A stretch of 64,000 bases of DNA from Antedon mediterranea (GCF_964355755.1 NC_092670.1:8555201-8619200), one strand, 5' to 3'. Shown: positions 47,708-61,100, counted from the stretch's first letter. Translations and numbers: made by a program. Notes: a model not told the origin generated them from the letters alone.

Positions 47708-49156
47708 AGCATCACATCATCTGCATCTTTTAGAAGAGTCCAATTCCTGGATCTGGTCATCCGCATCTTTTAGAAGAGTTCAGTTCCTGGATCTGATCAT
47801 CCGCATCTTTTAGAAGAGTTCAGTTCCTGGATCTGATCATCTGCATCTTTTAGAAGAGTTCAGTTCCTGGACCTGGTCATCCGCATCTTTTAGAAGAGTC
47901 CAATTCCTGGATCTGGTCATCCGCATCTTTTAGAAGAGTTCAGTTCCTGGATCTGATCATCCGCATCTTTTAGAAGAGTTCAGTTCCTGGATCTGATCAT
48001 CTGCATCTTTTAGAAGAGTTCAGTTCCTGGACCTGGTCATCCGCATCTTTTAGAAGAGTTCAGTTCCTGGACCTGGTCATCCGCATCTTTTAGAAGAGTT
48101 CAGTTCCTGGATCTGATCATCCGCATCTTTTAGAAGAGTTCAGTTCCTGGATCTGATCATCTGCATCTTTTAGAAGAGTTCAGTTCCTGGACCTGGTCAT
48201 CCGCATCTTTTAGAAGAGTTCAGTTCCTGGATCTGATCATCCACATCTTTTAGAAGAGTTCAGTTCCTGGATCTGGTCATCTGCATCTTTTAGAAGAGTT
48301 CAGTTCCTGGATCTGGTCATCCGCATCTTTTAGAAGAGTTCAGTTCCTGGATCTGGTCATCTGCATCTTTTAGAAGAGTTCAGTTCCTGGATCTGGTCAT
48401 CCGCATCTTTTAGAAGAGTTCAGTTCCTGGATCTGATCATCCGCATCTTTTAGAAGAGTTCAGTTCCTGGATCTGGTCATCCGCATCTTTTAGAAGAGTT
48501 CAGTTCCTGGATCTGGTCATCCGCATCTTTTAGAAGAGTTGAGTTCTTGGATCTGGTCATCTGCATCTTTTAGAAGAGTTGAGTTCCTGGATCTGGTCAT
48601 CCGCATCTTTAGAAGAGTTCAGTTCCTGGATCTGGTAATCTGCATCTTTTAGAAGAGTTCAGTTCCTGGATCTGGTCATCCCATCTTCCGCATCTTTTAA
48701 AAGAGTTCAGTTCCTGGACCTGGTCATCCGCATCTTTTAGAAGAGTTCAGTTCCTGGATCTGGTCATCCGCATCTTTTAGAAGAGTTCAGTTCCTGGATC
48801 TGGTCATCCACATCTTTTAGAAGAGTTGAGTTGTTGGATCTGGTCATCTGCATCTTTTAGAAGAGTTGAGTTCTTGGATCTGGTCATCCGCATCTTTTAG
48901 AAGAGTTCAGTTCCTGGATCTGGTCATCTGCATCTCTAGAAGAGAGAAGAGTTGAGTTCTTGGATCTGGTCATCCACATCTTTTAAGAGTCGAGTTCCTG
49001 TATCTGGTCATCCGTATATTTTTAAAAGAGTTGAGTTTCTGGATCTCGTCATATCTGCATCTTTTGAAGAGTTAAGTTCTGGTATCTGGTCATGTCCGCA
49101 TTTTTTAGTTGAGTTGAGTTCCTGTATCTCGTCATCCGCATCTTTTAGTTCAGTTA
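47708..49156. repeat. Minisatellite, 40-bp unit, about 36 copies
   Basis: The unit is about CATCCGCATCTTTTAGAAGA followed by GTTCAGTTCCTGGATCTGGT. Units are nearly identical up to about 48600 and become irregular (insertions, losses, GTTGAG variants) towards 49150. A rarer variant (GAGTCCAATTCC) recurs exactly 160 bp apart near 47740 and 47900, so the array shows a four-unit higher-order period. Because 40 is not a multiple of three and each strand has stops, it is not coding. Confidence 0.95.
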
Positions 49157-50700
49157 ATTAGTTATTACCAACTAAAGCTAAAAGTAAATTATGTTCATAA
49201 GATATTTTATGGAAAATCAGTAGCTTATTTGACTGATAAGTTTAAAAGATTTTCATCTAACCACCATTACTACTAGAAGTAGTGTTAGTGTTTTTTTAGT
49301 TCCTAAATCTGCATAAAGGCTTGGAATAACCTAACTCAATCCATTCAGCAAATTGGAAAAGTGTTAAATTACATAAAAGAAAAATAAGCTTTTTGGAAAG
49401 TCTTTTATAAATGTAGTATTTGTAATGTCAGTAATTTATTTGATCACTTTTTGATTTTGATGATGAGTTTCCTAATAAATTCAAATCACATCAAAGTTCC
49501 ATGATTTACCGTGCCATGCATAATTTTGTTTATTACACAGAAAAATCATTTACAAGAGCCATTGGAAAGAATTTAAACAGGAAAACACGACAGTTATGCC
49601 TATCGAAATAACAACTCCAAAACATGTATGTATAAAACAATTAAAATCAATGCATGCTATCTCTAAATCTCTGTCTATAGGCCTACTATCAAACTTTGAA
49701 AAAAGTGTGCTAATATGGTAGTTATAAGACATCATCGTGTTCATATATGGGCACATCACAATTTTTGTCACATAGAGCTTTAGGCCTATTCAGCAAATGA
49801 GTGATAGATCTATACATTTGTTTTAATGTATGTAGGCTGCTGTGGTCCTATAACTAATAATAATTAGATTTAAGACAGGAATTAGGCCCTATACGATAGG
49901 CCTATAATAGTAGACGATACTGTATTTTATGAATGATTCTCTGTTTGTCACAAGCCCGGTGCCGGTCACAAGCTTTTAAGCTAGCGCAAAAAGCTTAGGA
50001 CTTTAAAAGGTCCTAAACGGCGCCCCGTACTAAAATCAATAAAAAAAAAATGCGCTGGATATAGAAAAATATAATGTAATTGTTGTTTGTTGGTTACGCT
50101 TGGCTGCCTTCATTGTTTATTCCAAGGCACTCTTTCGTCGTCCCGTGTGTCGTGTAAAAACAGTATGATCCTGATAAATACTGTACATGTTATACCTACA
50201 TTTGTGATTATTAAACGGACGCAGATATCTTGAAAATCATTGGAGAACTAATAATACTACACGTGCGGTGAGTTAACATTAACTAGGCTAGGCCTAACTG
50301 CCTTTTTATTCGGATAAGGAATGGAGATTAGGGCTGATCATGGAGGTACTGTATAACATTTTAAAATGATATACCTCAATGGTCTGATCCTTCTATTCAA
50401 CACGAATTTCGTTCAACACGGAAGCCATCTTGCAGATTGTATAGCAAGAAAGGCCAGGGCCTACCTCAAAATTAAACTAAATTAAAAGTCGAATATATTG
50501 TACACTGAAAGTGCAAATTATATTCATCTTCATTAAGTGCAATACATTCGACTTAAGTGCAATCATTGAATCAATTTTATTTTGAATATTCCATTTTAAT
50601 GTAACATATTATAGTTATCCACTTTGACCAAAAATTTGATTGAAAAAAAAATGTATTTACCTGAAAAAAAGTAATTTAAAGCAAAAAATGGCAAATTGGC
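49157..50700. other. Intergenic DNA, no gene seen
   Basis: Contains one MITE (49665-49782), AGGCCTA fragments near 49760-49910, and a CG-containing stretch at 49990-50160. No exon with good splice sites was recognised. Confidence 0.45.
49665..49782. mobile_element. MITE of the AAGCTCTGTCTACAC family
   Basis: Left end AATCTCTGTCTATAGGCC, right end CATAGAGCTTTAGG. The inner block CATATATGGGCACATCACA matches the copies at 3234 and 46631, but the first C of CCATATATGG is changed to T. Confidence 0.6.
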
Positions 50701-50708
50701 TTAAATTT

Positions 50709-51532
50709 AACGCTGTGGCTAAAGATACGGTACCGTATTCTAACTTCTGTTTACTAAAGGTACGGTAAAATTGCATTACGTCATAATCAGCCAATGGGGT
50801 TCTGGTACGTGTGTGACGTCATCGTATAAGGACTTTTGATTTTTTTTCATATCGCGTCTGTTGTATCAAAGATAGTGTAGTAGCTACTACACTATCTTTG
50901 GTTGTATGTAGAGAATTCCTGTCGGCGGCGCCAGGCTGCATGGATGTGTGTGTGCGCTGATGAGGGATTTATATTTATTCCAAATAGCTTTTAGGCCTAT
51001 ATTTTTTATTAAACTTTGTTTACAATGGTGACGATAAACAACAAGCAAATGCGGACAATAAAGGGGCCCTCAAATACTATGATTTTTAGACAGTAGCCCC
51101 AGGGCTGAGTCACAGAAATCAGCGCACACATGCAGCTGGCCCCAACCTGGCATCGCTTTCCCTACACAAACAAACTCATATAATGAAGTTATAGTACGTA
51201 CCGGTAGTAAGTAGGCCTAGGCCTCTTTTGAAACGGTTTTCTGTATTCTAGAATTAAAATCAACATGTTTTGGCTTTTCAATAATAATAACAGACGTAGG
51301 CTACATTTAGTTTTTTGTCACACACGACGGCGATAATAGCGATAAATGAAGCATAAAGACAATGCGGTTGATCACTGTTTTCGCGATATGAAAAAAATCC
51401 AAAGTCCTTATACGATGACGTGACACACGTACCAGCACCCCATTGGCTGGTTATGACGTAATGCAATTTTACCGTACCTTTAGTAAACAGAAGTTAGAAT
51501 ACGGTACCGTATCTTTAGCCACGGCGTAAATT
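50709..51532. mobile_element. Long inverted-repeat (foldback) element
   Basis: The left arm from 50709 contains GATACGGTACCGTATTCTAA and CATTACGTCATAA. The right arm down to 51532 is its reverse complement with about 10% changes. The arms extend inwards to GTGTGTGCGCTGAT near 50950 and its complement near 51119. A perfect 34-bp palindrome (50867-50900) lies in the left arm only. No transposase is seen. The outer boundary and target duplication are not settled; GGGACAATACATCTTTAA just beyond (near 51670) resembles the end of the 1228-1721 MITE family. Confidence 0.65.
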
Positions 51533-52414
51533 TAATCATATGTTGTCAGTGAAAACATTTTTTTTTTTCGGTTTTTTTTTCTATGGAAGTGATTAACTTT
51601 AAATATTAAAACTACAAAATAACATATTCAAAGTCTGATTTAATTAATCTTCATTTTTCATGTTTTTGGGGGACAATACATCTTTAACAGCAGTTGAATT
51701 ACACTTAATTGAATTAAATCTAATTGTATCCTATAGTCTACTGTAAGTACTGTACAAGTTGGTCATCAAAGTTAACTCTACCTTAATTGTATTCAACTTA
51801 ACTGCAATTTTCCACAATTGGAATTAAGTGTAGGCATTGGTAAGTTTTTTGTCTTTCCATTAAGTAAAGATTGGGTGTTGAGGGTTTCAAACAATTTAAC
51901 AACAAAACATATACATACATTTGTTCATACTTAGTATGACTACTGTACTTTAGAAGAGATTGTGTTCTTCAAGTTCTTTTTTTTTCACAATAGACAAAGG
52001 TTTGTCATCTGTGCATTCACTAAGTGTTCCACATACCGTTACGCCAACTTGGACAATGTACAGTAGTACTTATACAAATAATACAACTGAATAACTGATA
52101 CTTGAGGTATAACAATATTATTTTGACAATAATGTAATTTGATTAACAAAGCAAAAAGTAATGCATTCGTAAAAACTACAACAATTGCCAGGCCGTATAC
52201 CCAGAAGGCGGTACACGACATAAACAGCCTGATTGACATGACTACATAATTGTATTTTTTTCCATCACGAAAAAAAAGAATGCGTTTTAACTACAAATTA
52301 TGTAATGAATAATAAAGTTAAAATGGTTCATTAAAAAAAATCTGCAGTACTGTAGGAAGCCTGCAGACTGCAGTAGGAAAAAGCTTTCACCATGTAGAAT
52401 GCCCTCCATCTTTG

Positions 52415-53540
52415 GGGGTGTCACGAAACCTAAGACCGCGAAAGCTAAGACCCCCTAAGACCTAAGATCACGAAAGCTAAGACCCAAGACCTAAGATTAC
52501 AAATTCTAAGATATACTACTACAGCTTAAAAACAATACTTGTTTATTCATACATAATTTTAAACACAGTAGGTTTCATTTATTACCATAAATATAATTTA
52601 ATACTACCGCAAAACATAGATAAACTCACATTATTTTCGCCCGTTGAGTAAATGTATATTTTTTCTTTACAACAAACAAACTTGACAGGTTGTTTGTTGG
52701 TATATATTTACTCCATTGTGTTGGTCCAGAGGATGTTTTTCTTACGCACCTGCCTTTCTTGTATTTTTACTCCAAATTTGCTGACTAACTTTATCCTGAA
52801 TACCACACTTTAAAATTAGGACTTAATTATAAGTACTTTCAGAAGGAGAAACACATAAAAACAAATAAATAAATCCTTTAAATTTATGATTTTACAGACG
52901 TGTTTCTTTGTATACTGTAACTTCTCGAGCTCCCCATGGAGGTATAAAAATATCTATTTTTATACCTCCATGAGCTCCCCATGCTCAATGTTTTTGTTTC
53001 TATGGAGCGCCAAAAGAGCAACAATAATAGTACATGTATAAAAACAGAAAGAAAACGAAACAAAAAAACTTATCATGATTTTTAAATTAAAATTTATTTG
53101 CCAGTATTTATTTCTTCGTACTTGCATGATTATACTATTATCATTACAATTTTAATTTTACATTGTTCCATCCACACTGTAGATGGACTCCACAGAGTTT
53201 TCAGCCCTCTATATAATTGTTGCTCTTTTGACGTTCCATAGAAACAAAAACATTGAACATACTGTATGGGGTAGGCCTACTGTACTGTAGGCTAGTCATT
53301 TTGTGTTCGAGAAAAACGTCTTTATATCATTTTAAAAATGTATTTGTTACTTTTTATGTGATTCTCTTTCATGAAAGTGCCAATTCTAAGGTGTGGTATT
53401 CAGAATAAATGTTGGGAGTTAAAATACAAGGCAGGTGCGAAAGATATATATTTGTAATCTTAGGTCTTGGGTCTTAGCTTTCGTGATCTTAGGTCTTAGG
53501 GGGGTCTTAGCTTTCGTGGTCTTAGGTTTCGTGACACCCC
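52415..53540. mobile_element. Foldback DNA element with 8-bp target duplication
   Basis: The ends are inverted: GGGGTGTCACGAAACCTAAG at 52415 and its complement ending at 53540. CATCTTTG is duplicated on both sides (52407-52414 and 53541-53548); the GC run leaves 6, 8 or 10 bp possible. The ends carry several CTAAGACC(T)AAGA/CGAAAGCTAAGAC subrepeats. Inverted similarity continues inwards in blocks (CACCTGCCTTTCTTGTATTT, GAATACCACACTTTAAAATT, TTTGTTTCTATGGAGC), so nearly the whole 1126 bp can fold on itself. There is no transposase. An 8-bp duplication fits hAT-type elements, but the ends are not a typical hAT match. Confidence 0.8.
52935..52972. repeat. 38-bp palindrome, 18-bp arms
   Basis: CATGGAGGTATAAAAATA is followed by TC and its exact reverse complement. 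It lies in the left half of the 52415-53540 foldback element and contains TATAAAAATA. Confidence 0.85.
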
Positions 53541-53559
53541 CATCTTTGGGCATTATTAT

Positions 53560-54060
53560 GAGCAATCTTGGTATACTTTAGCAGTCACTTGTCTAGCACA
53601 TATTCGTTAAAGTGACCGGGTAGGCAACAGCTGCGAGTTGATCGTCTGGGCTCTGATACTGACAATGTAATATCCACATCATGAATGTCAGTTGATGTGC
53701 GGACATCATGGGAGAAGTGGTTTCAGAGTCGGCAGTGGTACTGCAGACAATGGATCAACCTAGTATGAGTGATCGGCTGGGATTGGCAGCTTAATTAGTA
53801 TTTTAGTGAGTGTTGTCTCAGAAAGATGGTAATCATCAACGCTGTTCGAGTCCTCTTGGTAACACAGTTGACGCCGCTGCGATCGAGGAGATGGTGACAA
53901 AGCCTACCTTGTAGCATTCAGTATGGTTGACTTTGTACACTGTACTGACTGTACTGATAGTACTTTTGTTCTGTTTTATTGAATGATGCCGTACCTTGTT
54001 TTTGATTTTTGTATGTTACCTGGAAATTGAATAAAATAAAATAAAATAAAATAAAAAATA
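53560..54060 (+). mobile_element. LINE 3' end with (AAAAT)n tail
   Basis: A CG-richer stretch without an open frame (TCCTCTTGGTAACACAGTTG and neighbours) ends in AATTGAATAAAATAAAATAA, a repeated-AAAAT tail typical of a non-LTR retrotransposon 3' end. No RT motif is left. Confidence 0.45.
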
Positions 54061-55040
54061 GACTAAAGTGCTATCAATTGACGTTACAAGATATGTAGTT
54101 GATGGGCCATGACTTGTTACAATCGGCTAAGACTTTAATATCAGAGCTTAATGAAAAATGATGCGTTGGAGCCTTTGACTTTTCGCTATGTGCATGATTG
54201 ATACAAAGTTTGACAGAATTAAGTGACTGTGTGACAGAGGAATTTAGTCGTTAGTAAATTGGTCGCGTTGCGTCCACATATTGCTAGACCACTGGAACGT
54301 AGTCTAGTGTTTAAGCAAGCCATGGTAATTGTAAGCATTCCGTTCTTTTGTAGGGCCAAGGAGTTCAACATTACGGAATACGGACAGCGTTCTCAGTGAT
54401 TGGGTTCTTATTTGGGTTTTTGGTCCAGGAGCAAGGTTGGCGCGGATTACAGTGTATGGGCCATAATAAGGCCTATAGAAAGGCCGATTAAACCTTAGTG
54501 TAGTAGACTTCCATGCAGTACATGACATTCGCTGTCAATAATGTACACAGCTGTACAGTACATGATGTTACACATTCTCACATCACTAGAATGATTTTAC
54601 ATACATTTGCCGCGAAGGTGGTACCAAACTGGGTTTCCAGTGGACTGCAGGATATCGGTATGTGAGTGCGAAGATGGCATCTCTATGAGAGGTGGAAGCT
54701 ATACCATATTTCTTGACGGCGCACAGTGGGCCAGTCAATTCAAAGTGTGCAAAAAGTCCAAAATGGTAAATGTGGCAATCCAAAATGTTTAATATTGTAT
54801 TAGGAAGAAGACTAAAATTATATATTGTTTAATAATAATTTTATATTTCGTAAATTTAATTGTGTAACCATGGAAAGTGGGAGAAACCATGAAATTTTAC
54901 TTAAAATGAGCAAAAACAATTTGATAAGTTCACTGTTATTTTTTTTAGAAAAAAGCAATGGTTTTGATACTGCATTACATTTTTATCTGTTACTAACCAT
55001 ATATTTGTGACAAACTTTATTGATAACGTAAACAAATTTA
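54061..55040. other. Unassigned sequence between two LINE fragments
   Basis: Contains short open frames on both strands (for example a minus frame at 54528-54304 with YRPYYGPYTVIRANLAPGPK). It has the feel of old retroelement sequence, but I could not match it to a domain. Confidence 0.35.
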
Positions 55041-55047
55041 TTTATGT

Positions 55048-56155
55048 ACTGTAGTTCATCTGACCCACTTAGGCTTCAAAATGAAATAGATGTAAATTTT
55101 AATCAAGTTACTCAATGGCTTAATGATAACCAACTAACATTAAATATTAAAAAGACAAAGCTTATGGTTTTTAGTACTACTCACATCACATGTATACAGT
55201 AGTAAGTTTAAAAATATCTCTGTTTCTTTTAATAACCATATTATTGAGAGAGTAAATTCTTTTAAATATTTAGGTGTAACTTTTGACACTAAACTACTGT
55301 AACATGGGCGGATCATATTGATAGCCTTTCATCAAAAGTTGCCAAACGCATTGGTGTTATACGTCGTATAAAATATTTTATTCCATCAAACACTCTGAAA
55401 ATGTTAGCCAATGCACTAGTTATTCCTTTATTTGATTATTGTAGTTGTGTCTGGTCAAATTGTAAAGTAAACTTTTCAGATTCTCTTCAAATTTTATTAA
55501 ATAGATTTGGTAGAATATTATTATCTGTAGATATCAAAACTCATGTTAGTGATATCCTAAACTCACTTGGTTGGAGTACACTAAAGGACAAATGGAATGA
55601 ACATATTCTAATATTACTTTTCAAGTGCCTAAATGGACATGCACCACCCTATTTATCAACTCAATTTACATTTACTGAAGATAGTCACAATAAAGGTACA
55701 CAAAGTCAAAGTAACAACACTTTGATAATACCTAAATGGAATAATACTCAAGGTAAAAGAACTTTTAATTACAGATCTACAAAGTTATGGAACTTTCTAC
55801 CTAACAAAATAAAAAATGATCTTTATGATATGACAGTATCAACTTTCAAATCACAAATTTCAAAACTTTAATTTTAATTCAAAACTAAATCTAATTAATG
55901 CTCAATGATTAAAACTTCTTTTATCTTGTTTCAAAATCTCAATTATTTCTGTTTTTACCTTTAAATGTGCTTACTTTAATTGTGTTAATTTGATTTTTAT
56001 AATTTTAGGTTTAATTTTATATTTTCTTTTTTCCATTTATATACTGTATTTTGTTTACATTTATGTAGTTAAGAACTGAACCACTTTGGAAATCAGTACA
56101 TTGTATTGAAAGTGTATTTCAGAATAAAGAAAGATTAAATAAATAAATAAATTTA
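55048..56155 (+). mobile_element. Decayed 5'-truncated LINE (RT C-terminal part)
   Basis: Fragments in three frames read as the end of a LINE reverse transcriptase: VTQWLNDNQLTLNIKKTKLM near 55105, then NSFKYLGVTFDTKL near 55255. An open stretch at 55401-55871 follows with LVIPLFDYCSCVWSN and STKLWNFLPNKIKN. Frameshifts and a stop separate the pieces. The element ends in TAAATAAATAAATAAA near 56137-56153. The YADD block lies upstream of the truncation point and is absent. Confidence 0.8.
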
Positions 56156-56399
56156 AACTAGGCAATGATTTTCGATTTTCTCCCTTTTTTCATTTTAAAA
56201 ACTGTTTTCCTGTTTTTATTTGTTATTGGAATTTCTCTGTATGCTCTTTGTACTGTATTTTTTTGATGTGTTTTTTCATTATCATGGTTTTTGATGTTTT
56301 TTGTTATAATTTTAAGAGCTTTGTCTGTGTATATACAAACTTCAAATTTTAAATATTTTATATATTTAACAATAATGCTGTGCAAGCAGCGCATTCATT

Positions 56400-58012
56400 C
56401 ATTATAAGGGTTGTACTTTACCCCCAACTATACCAAAACAGTGCAAGGGTGACACATGAAATAGGTCAGGTTTGAAACTTAAAAGCATCTTGGTATCGAG
56501 TAAACCATTCCGATTTTATTGTTTTTTAAAAATCGAAATGATACTCACACCATCACAAAAAATAAACAATAGATAACAGTTTAGTAAAGATACTATACAA
56601 TTTTTGTTAATAATCAAACACCAATGTTGTATCTTCGCAGATAATGGAGTCAAGAATACGTCATTATATGCTAAGAGAAGGAGTTAGGCAAGAAACTATT
56701 GATGCCCTTCAAGACAAAAGTGTTAGTGAATAAACATTTAAATTCTATGTGTATTAATTAATTAATTTACTATGTCTCCAGTAGTTTGTAATACAGTATG
56801 CCAGGTAACTTTGCTTCCAATCTTTTCACTGCGTACCCAGTGTAATATGCTGATGCTATAGTTATTTTGAATACCACCTGTACATGATTACTATACAGTA
56901 ATAAACAACTTAATTTGCATCATATGAAGTCTGTATCAATTCATTACAGTAGCAAATATTTTCCCTAAGACTGAACTGCTTAAAAAATAATTGTTTTAAA
57001 TTTTGCCTACCAGTACACCCTCTCTATATTTTTTCTGACTAATTTAAGTTACTTGCAATTCTTGAAAAAAACTTGTTCTTGGACATAGAAGGACTTGCAT
57101 CAGAGATCCACGTCACAGCCTAATCAACTGCGCCCCCTGTCTAGGACTGGCTGGCCAACCAGTTCCAGCTTGCATTCCTTTTGAGAGTAGACATTTCAAC
57201 ATAATGGTGCAAACTAAATCCTATGTTCAGAAATTGTGCTACTGTACATTGATTTATTCATTGAGTCGATCCGGAGAATGGCATTGGTAAAAAGTGAAAA
57301 CGTATCTAAAATCTTGTTCACATCCAAATCCTGTCAAAAATTAAATTTGCGCTAAAACTAGAAAATTCCTAATGGAGTCTTCTGTGGACTAAGTTCTATC
57401 AGTGTAATCAACATTTGGTCAAAATCTGTTCAGTATTTTTGTATTAGTAATCTTACTAACAGACAAATAAAGCATGCAGTAACCTCCATTGTAAACATGG
57501 TTATTCTTTTACAGTTGAATTCTGTTGCTCAGATCAACAAGACATCTGACGAGACTCTGTTGACGACTTATGGACTGAAATCAATTGAAATTGAGAATAT
57601 ACGGCGTGGAGTTGAAATGTTTGAATTGCATCACAAAAAAGAAACGGTAAAGTGTGCAGATTTCTAGACATTGTATATTATTAGGCAGTACTGTACTACA
57701 CTGTATACTTCTTTGTGTATTCTATCTATCAGTATGTATTGCCTTTCCATATTTATCTTTGACATTTTTTACACCTACTCTATCAGAATTGTAAAAATTA
57801 TTAAATATGTTTTCAATAATGATTATGTTTTTAACCACAGGAAGATAAACCCAAGTCAATTAAGACTGTTGTGTCGTTTCGTTTTTAAATGATCATAAAG
57901 TAAAAAGGCTACAGTACCATTAATAAATAAAATTCCATCTCGGAAATAATGTCATATGGCCATTAGAGTGTGGTGCAGATGCTTCAATGGTTAGTAAATT
58001 TTCCTGCTATCC
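56400..58012 (+). repeat. Segmental tandem duplication, first copy
   Basis: From ATAAGGGTTGTACTTTACCC at about 56403 to CTGCTATCCATT at about 58015, this 1.6-kb block is repeated directly from about 58018 to 63041. The second copy is split by the 3.2-kb insertion at 58186-61355. Identity is high in exons and introns alike. Copy 1 lacks about 60 bp at the end of its third exon and about 120 bp of the intron before it. Confidence 0.85.
56644..57888 (+). CDS. SAM-like domain gene, first (short) copy
   Basis: Exons 56644-56721, 57515-57646 and 57841-57888 encode 85 aa. The exons start after TCTTCGCAG, TTTTACAG and AACCACAG, with a donor AGT|gttagt after the first and ACG|gtaaag after the second. 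Residues about 8-63 (LREGVRQETIDALQD ... LLTTYGLKSIEIENIRRGVE) have the helical spacing and late GL...IE.IRRGV pattern of a sterile alpha motif. The third exon stops early (VVSFRF*) because a deletion removes the part present in copy 2. It is either a stand-alone SAM-like peptide or a degenerate copy. The preceding acceptor means a further 5' exon may exist. Domain assignment is by eye. Confidence 0.5.
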
Positions 58013-58185
58013 ATTATAAGGGTTGTACTTTACCCCCAACTATACCAAAACAGTGCAAAGGTGACACTTGAAATAGGTCATGTTTGAAACTTAAAAGTAT
58101 CTTGGTATCGAGTAAACCATTTCGATTTTATTGTTTTTTTAAAATCGAAATGGTACTCACCATCACAACAAAATAAACAATAGAC

Positions 58186-61100
58186 TAGACATGAAACTCG
58201 TCACTTTGACGAGTTAGTTATCCGCACCACGACAAACGCCACGTGCACGTCATATGTTGGAATATTGCACACAGATAAAGATTATGGCATTATGACAAGA
58301 ACTGAAGAATATGATATGCTGTTAGTGCTGAATTCTGTCATTTTTGTGTCATATAGTATATACATGCAAACAGTATAATCTGTATACATATTACATACAG
58401 TGTAGAATAGGTGAAATTACGGGACCCGCCATTTATTCCAATTTTTAACATGGCGACATTATCAAAATGAAACAATTAGATAGCAATTTCAGAAGGAAAT
58501 TATCTCAGGAACAACATATTAACGTGTAGAAGAAATTTGAATACGTAAAATATAGATGCGCACCCTTTTAAATGTGATGAACTATTACGCAAAATATGAA
58601 AATACGACTTTTTTTATTCAACTGGCCATATGATGACGTCACAACATCCGATTGGTAAAATGTTTACATGAATTTGTATCTACAATCCAATAGCTTCCAG
58701 AAAACGTTTTAATCGTGATTATCACATTATATTCTTACGAGCTATTACAGATTAAAATTTACTGTAAAGATGAAATTAATGACCCGCGTAATTAAAATTT
58801 TTAGGCATGATGACGTCATAAAAATTAAAATATTTTTATCTCGTGCTAAAGAAAGTTGATTGACCTACACAATATATAAATGTAGGAGAAAAAGGAATAC
58901 AGATAAGCGTGATGCGCTCCATTGAATGTGATGAGCAATAACGAAAGAGACAAAAATCCTATATTTTACATTCGTGTGGCCATACGATGACGCCACAATG
59001 TTTTTTTAGCCTTATCGATGCATGATCCGATATCTACAACTCATCAACTTCTAGATTTTGTAATAAAAATAAACGGTTCACGGTTTACTTTAGAAACTAT
59101 GACTGTTTAAAAAAAGACATCATTTTGACGAATTTTTAAGCTTTTTCATAAAAAAACGCGCATGAATTGTCTAATTCAACGTGTTCGTATGCCGTTATTT
59201 AAATTGGAAAAGGTCTACATTGTTTTAAAAATTACTAGGAAAGGCTTGAAAAATATAATTCAAGAGAAAAAAATATGTTTTTAATGCTACGTGCGCACCG
59301 CGTGCGTAAAAAATTGCGCGCCCGTGCTAAAAATGACATGAAACGCGTAAAAAGTTGATTAGAAATTAATTTTGCGCATTTTGAAATTTTAAATGCGCGT
59401 GCGCGCGTAACTTCTTGTAAAACATGCCATTTTTAATCCGTAGAAAGTTTGCCCCTGATATGACTTAAATTTTGTCAAAGTGTCAATACTAAATGACTTT
59501 TGGTTTTTAATCTATATTCAATCATTGAAATTCATAAAATTGCGCGTAAGTCACGTTGCGCAACTATGACGTCATTCAAAAATAGGAGGTGCACAACTTC
59601 ACGTAAATGACCATATGCTGTCAAAGTTATGAAATGTTATGTTTACACATTTTAGAGAAACGCGACTCACAAAAAGGAAGGAAGGAAACAAGAATAATAC
59701 AGAAAAACTAGATTTGAACTCGTCACTTTGACAAGTTCGGGTTATCCGCGCAAACGCAACATGCACATACTTTAAACTATATGAACTTCGACAATTGTTA
59801 TGCCATCCTATGACATGAATTAAGTATGTTTACAGTGTTGAATTAAACCTATTTTGTAGCATACAGCATATTACAGTATTTACAGAATACATTGTATGTT
59901 ATATACAGTGTAGCATAGACGAAATTACGAGACCCATCTTTTAAATCCAATTATTAACACGATGACGTCATCAAATTGACATATAAAGATATTTTATATT
60001 AAGATAATTATCTAAATAATTACATTAATACAAATTTGAGGAATTTTGGGCACGTAAAAGAGAGATGCGCTCTCGTTTAAACGCAAGGAACTTTTACGTA
60101 AGAGATGAAAATATGACCTTTTGAATTCAACTGCCCATATAATGACGTCACAACATCTGATTGGCAAAATATTCACATGAATTTGTATCTACAATCCAAT
60201 ACCTTTCAGAAAACGTTTTAATCATGATTATCACTTTTTATTCTGACGAGCTATAACAGATTGAAATTTACTGTAAAGATGAAAATAGGTGACCCACGTT
60301 ATTTACATTTTTAGACATGATGACGTAATAAAAATTAAAATATTTTTAACTCATGCGAAAGATAGTTGATTGACCTAGACAGTATTAAAATATCTGAGGA
60401 AATGGAATACGTATAAGCGATATGCGCTCTATTTAATGTAATGAGCAATAGCGAAACAGTCAAAAATCCAATATTTTACATTCGTGTGGCCATACGATGA
60501 CGTCATAACATCCGAGGGGTAAAGATTCTGCATGAATTCATATCTATAACATATCTGCTTACATATTAAATTAAAAAAATTGGGGGTAACGGTTGATCCT
60601 GAGGAGCTATAATAGATTCAAAGTAGGCATAATTTTGACAATATTTTGTCACTTTTGCAACTAAAACGCACGCAAATTGTCTAAATCAACGTGTTCGTAT
60701 GACGTCATTTTAATTTGAAATGATGTAAATCTTTTTTAAAATGACTAAGAAAGGCTGTAAAATCATAATTCAAGAAAAAAACACATGATTTTCATGCTCC
60801 ATGCGCACCTTACGCGTAATTTTTTTCGCGCGCGTGGGAATTTTTGACATGCTAAAAATGTCATGATCAGCGTAGAAAGTTGATTAGAAATTAATTTTGC
60901 GCATTTTTAAATTTTAAATGCGCGTGCGCGCGTAACTTCTTGTGAAACGTGTCATTTTTAATCCATAGAAAGTTTGCCCTTGATATGACTTAAATCTTCA
61001 CCAAGTGTCAATACAAAACGACTTTTGGTTTATAATCTATGACCAATCATTGAAATTCATAAAATCGCGCGTAACTTACGCTGCGCAACTCGAACGTCAT

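Noticed and set aside
47708-49156. CRISPR-like array
   Set aside because: Units of 40 bp are directly adjacent with no unique spacers, and the host is a eukaryote. It is a minisatellite.
48952-49161. Plus-strand open frame in the minisatellite
   Set aside because: Repeat by-product. The 40-bp period shifts frame at each unit and stops appear within three units elsewhere in the array.
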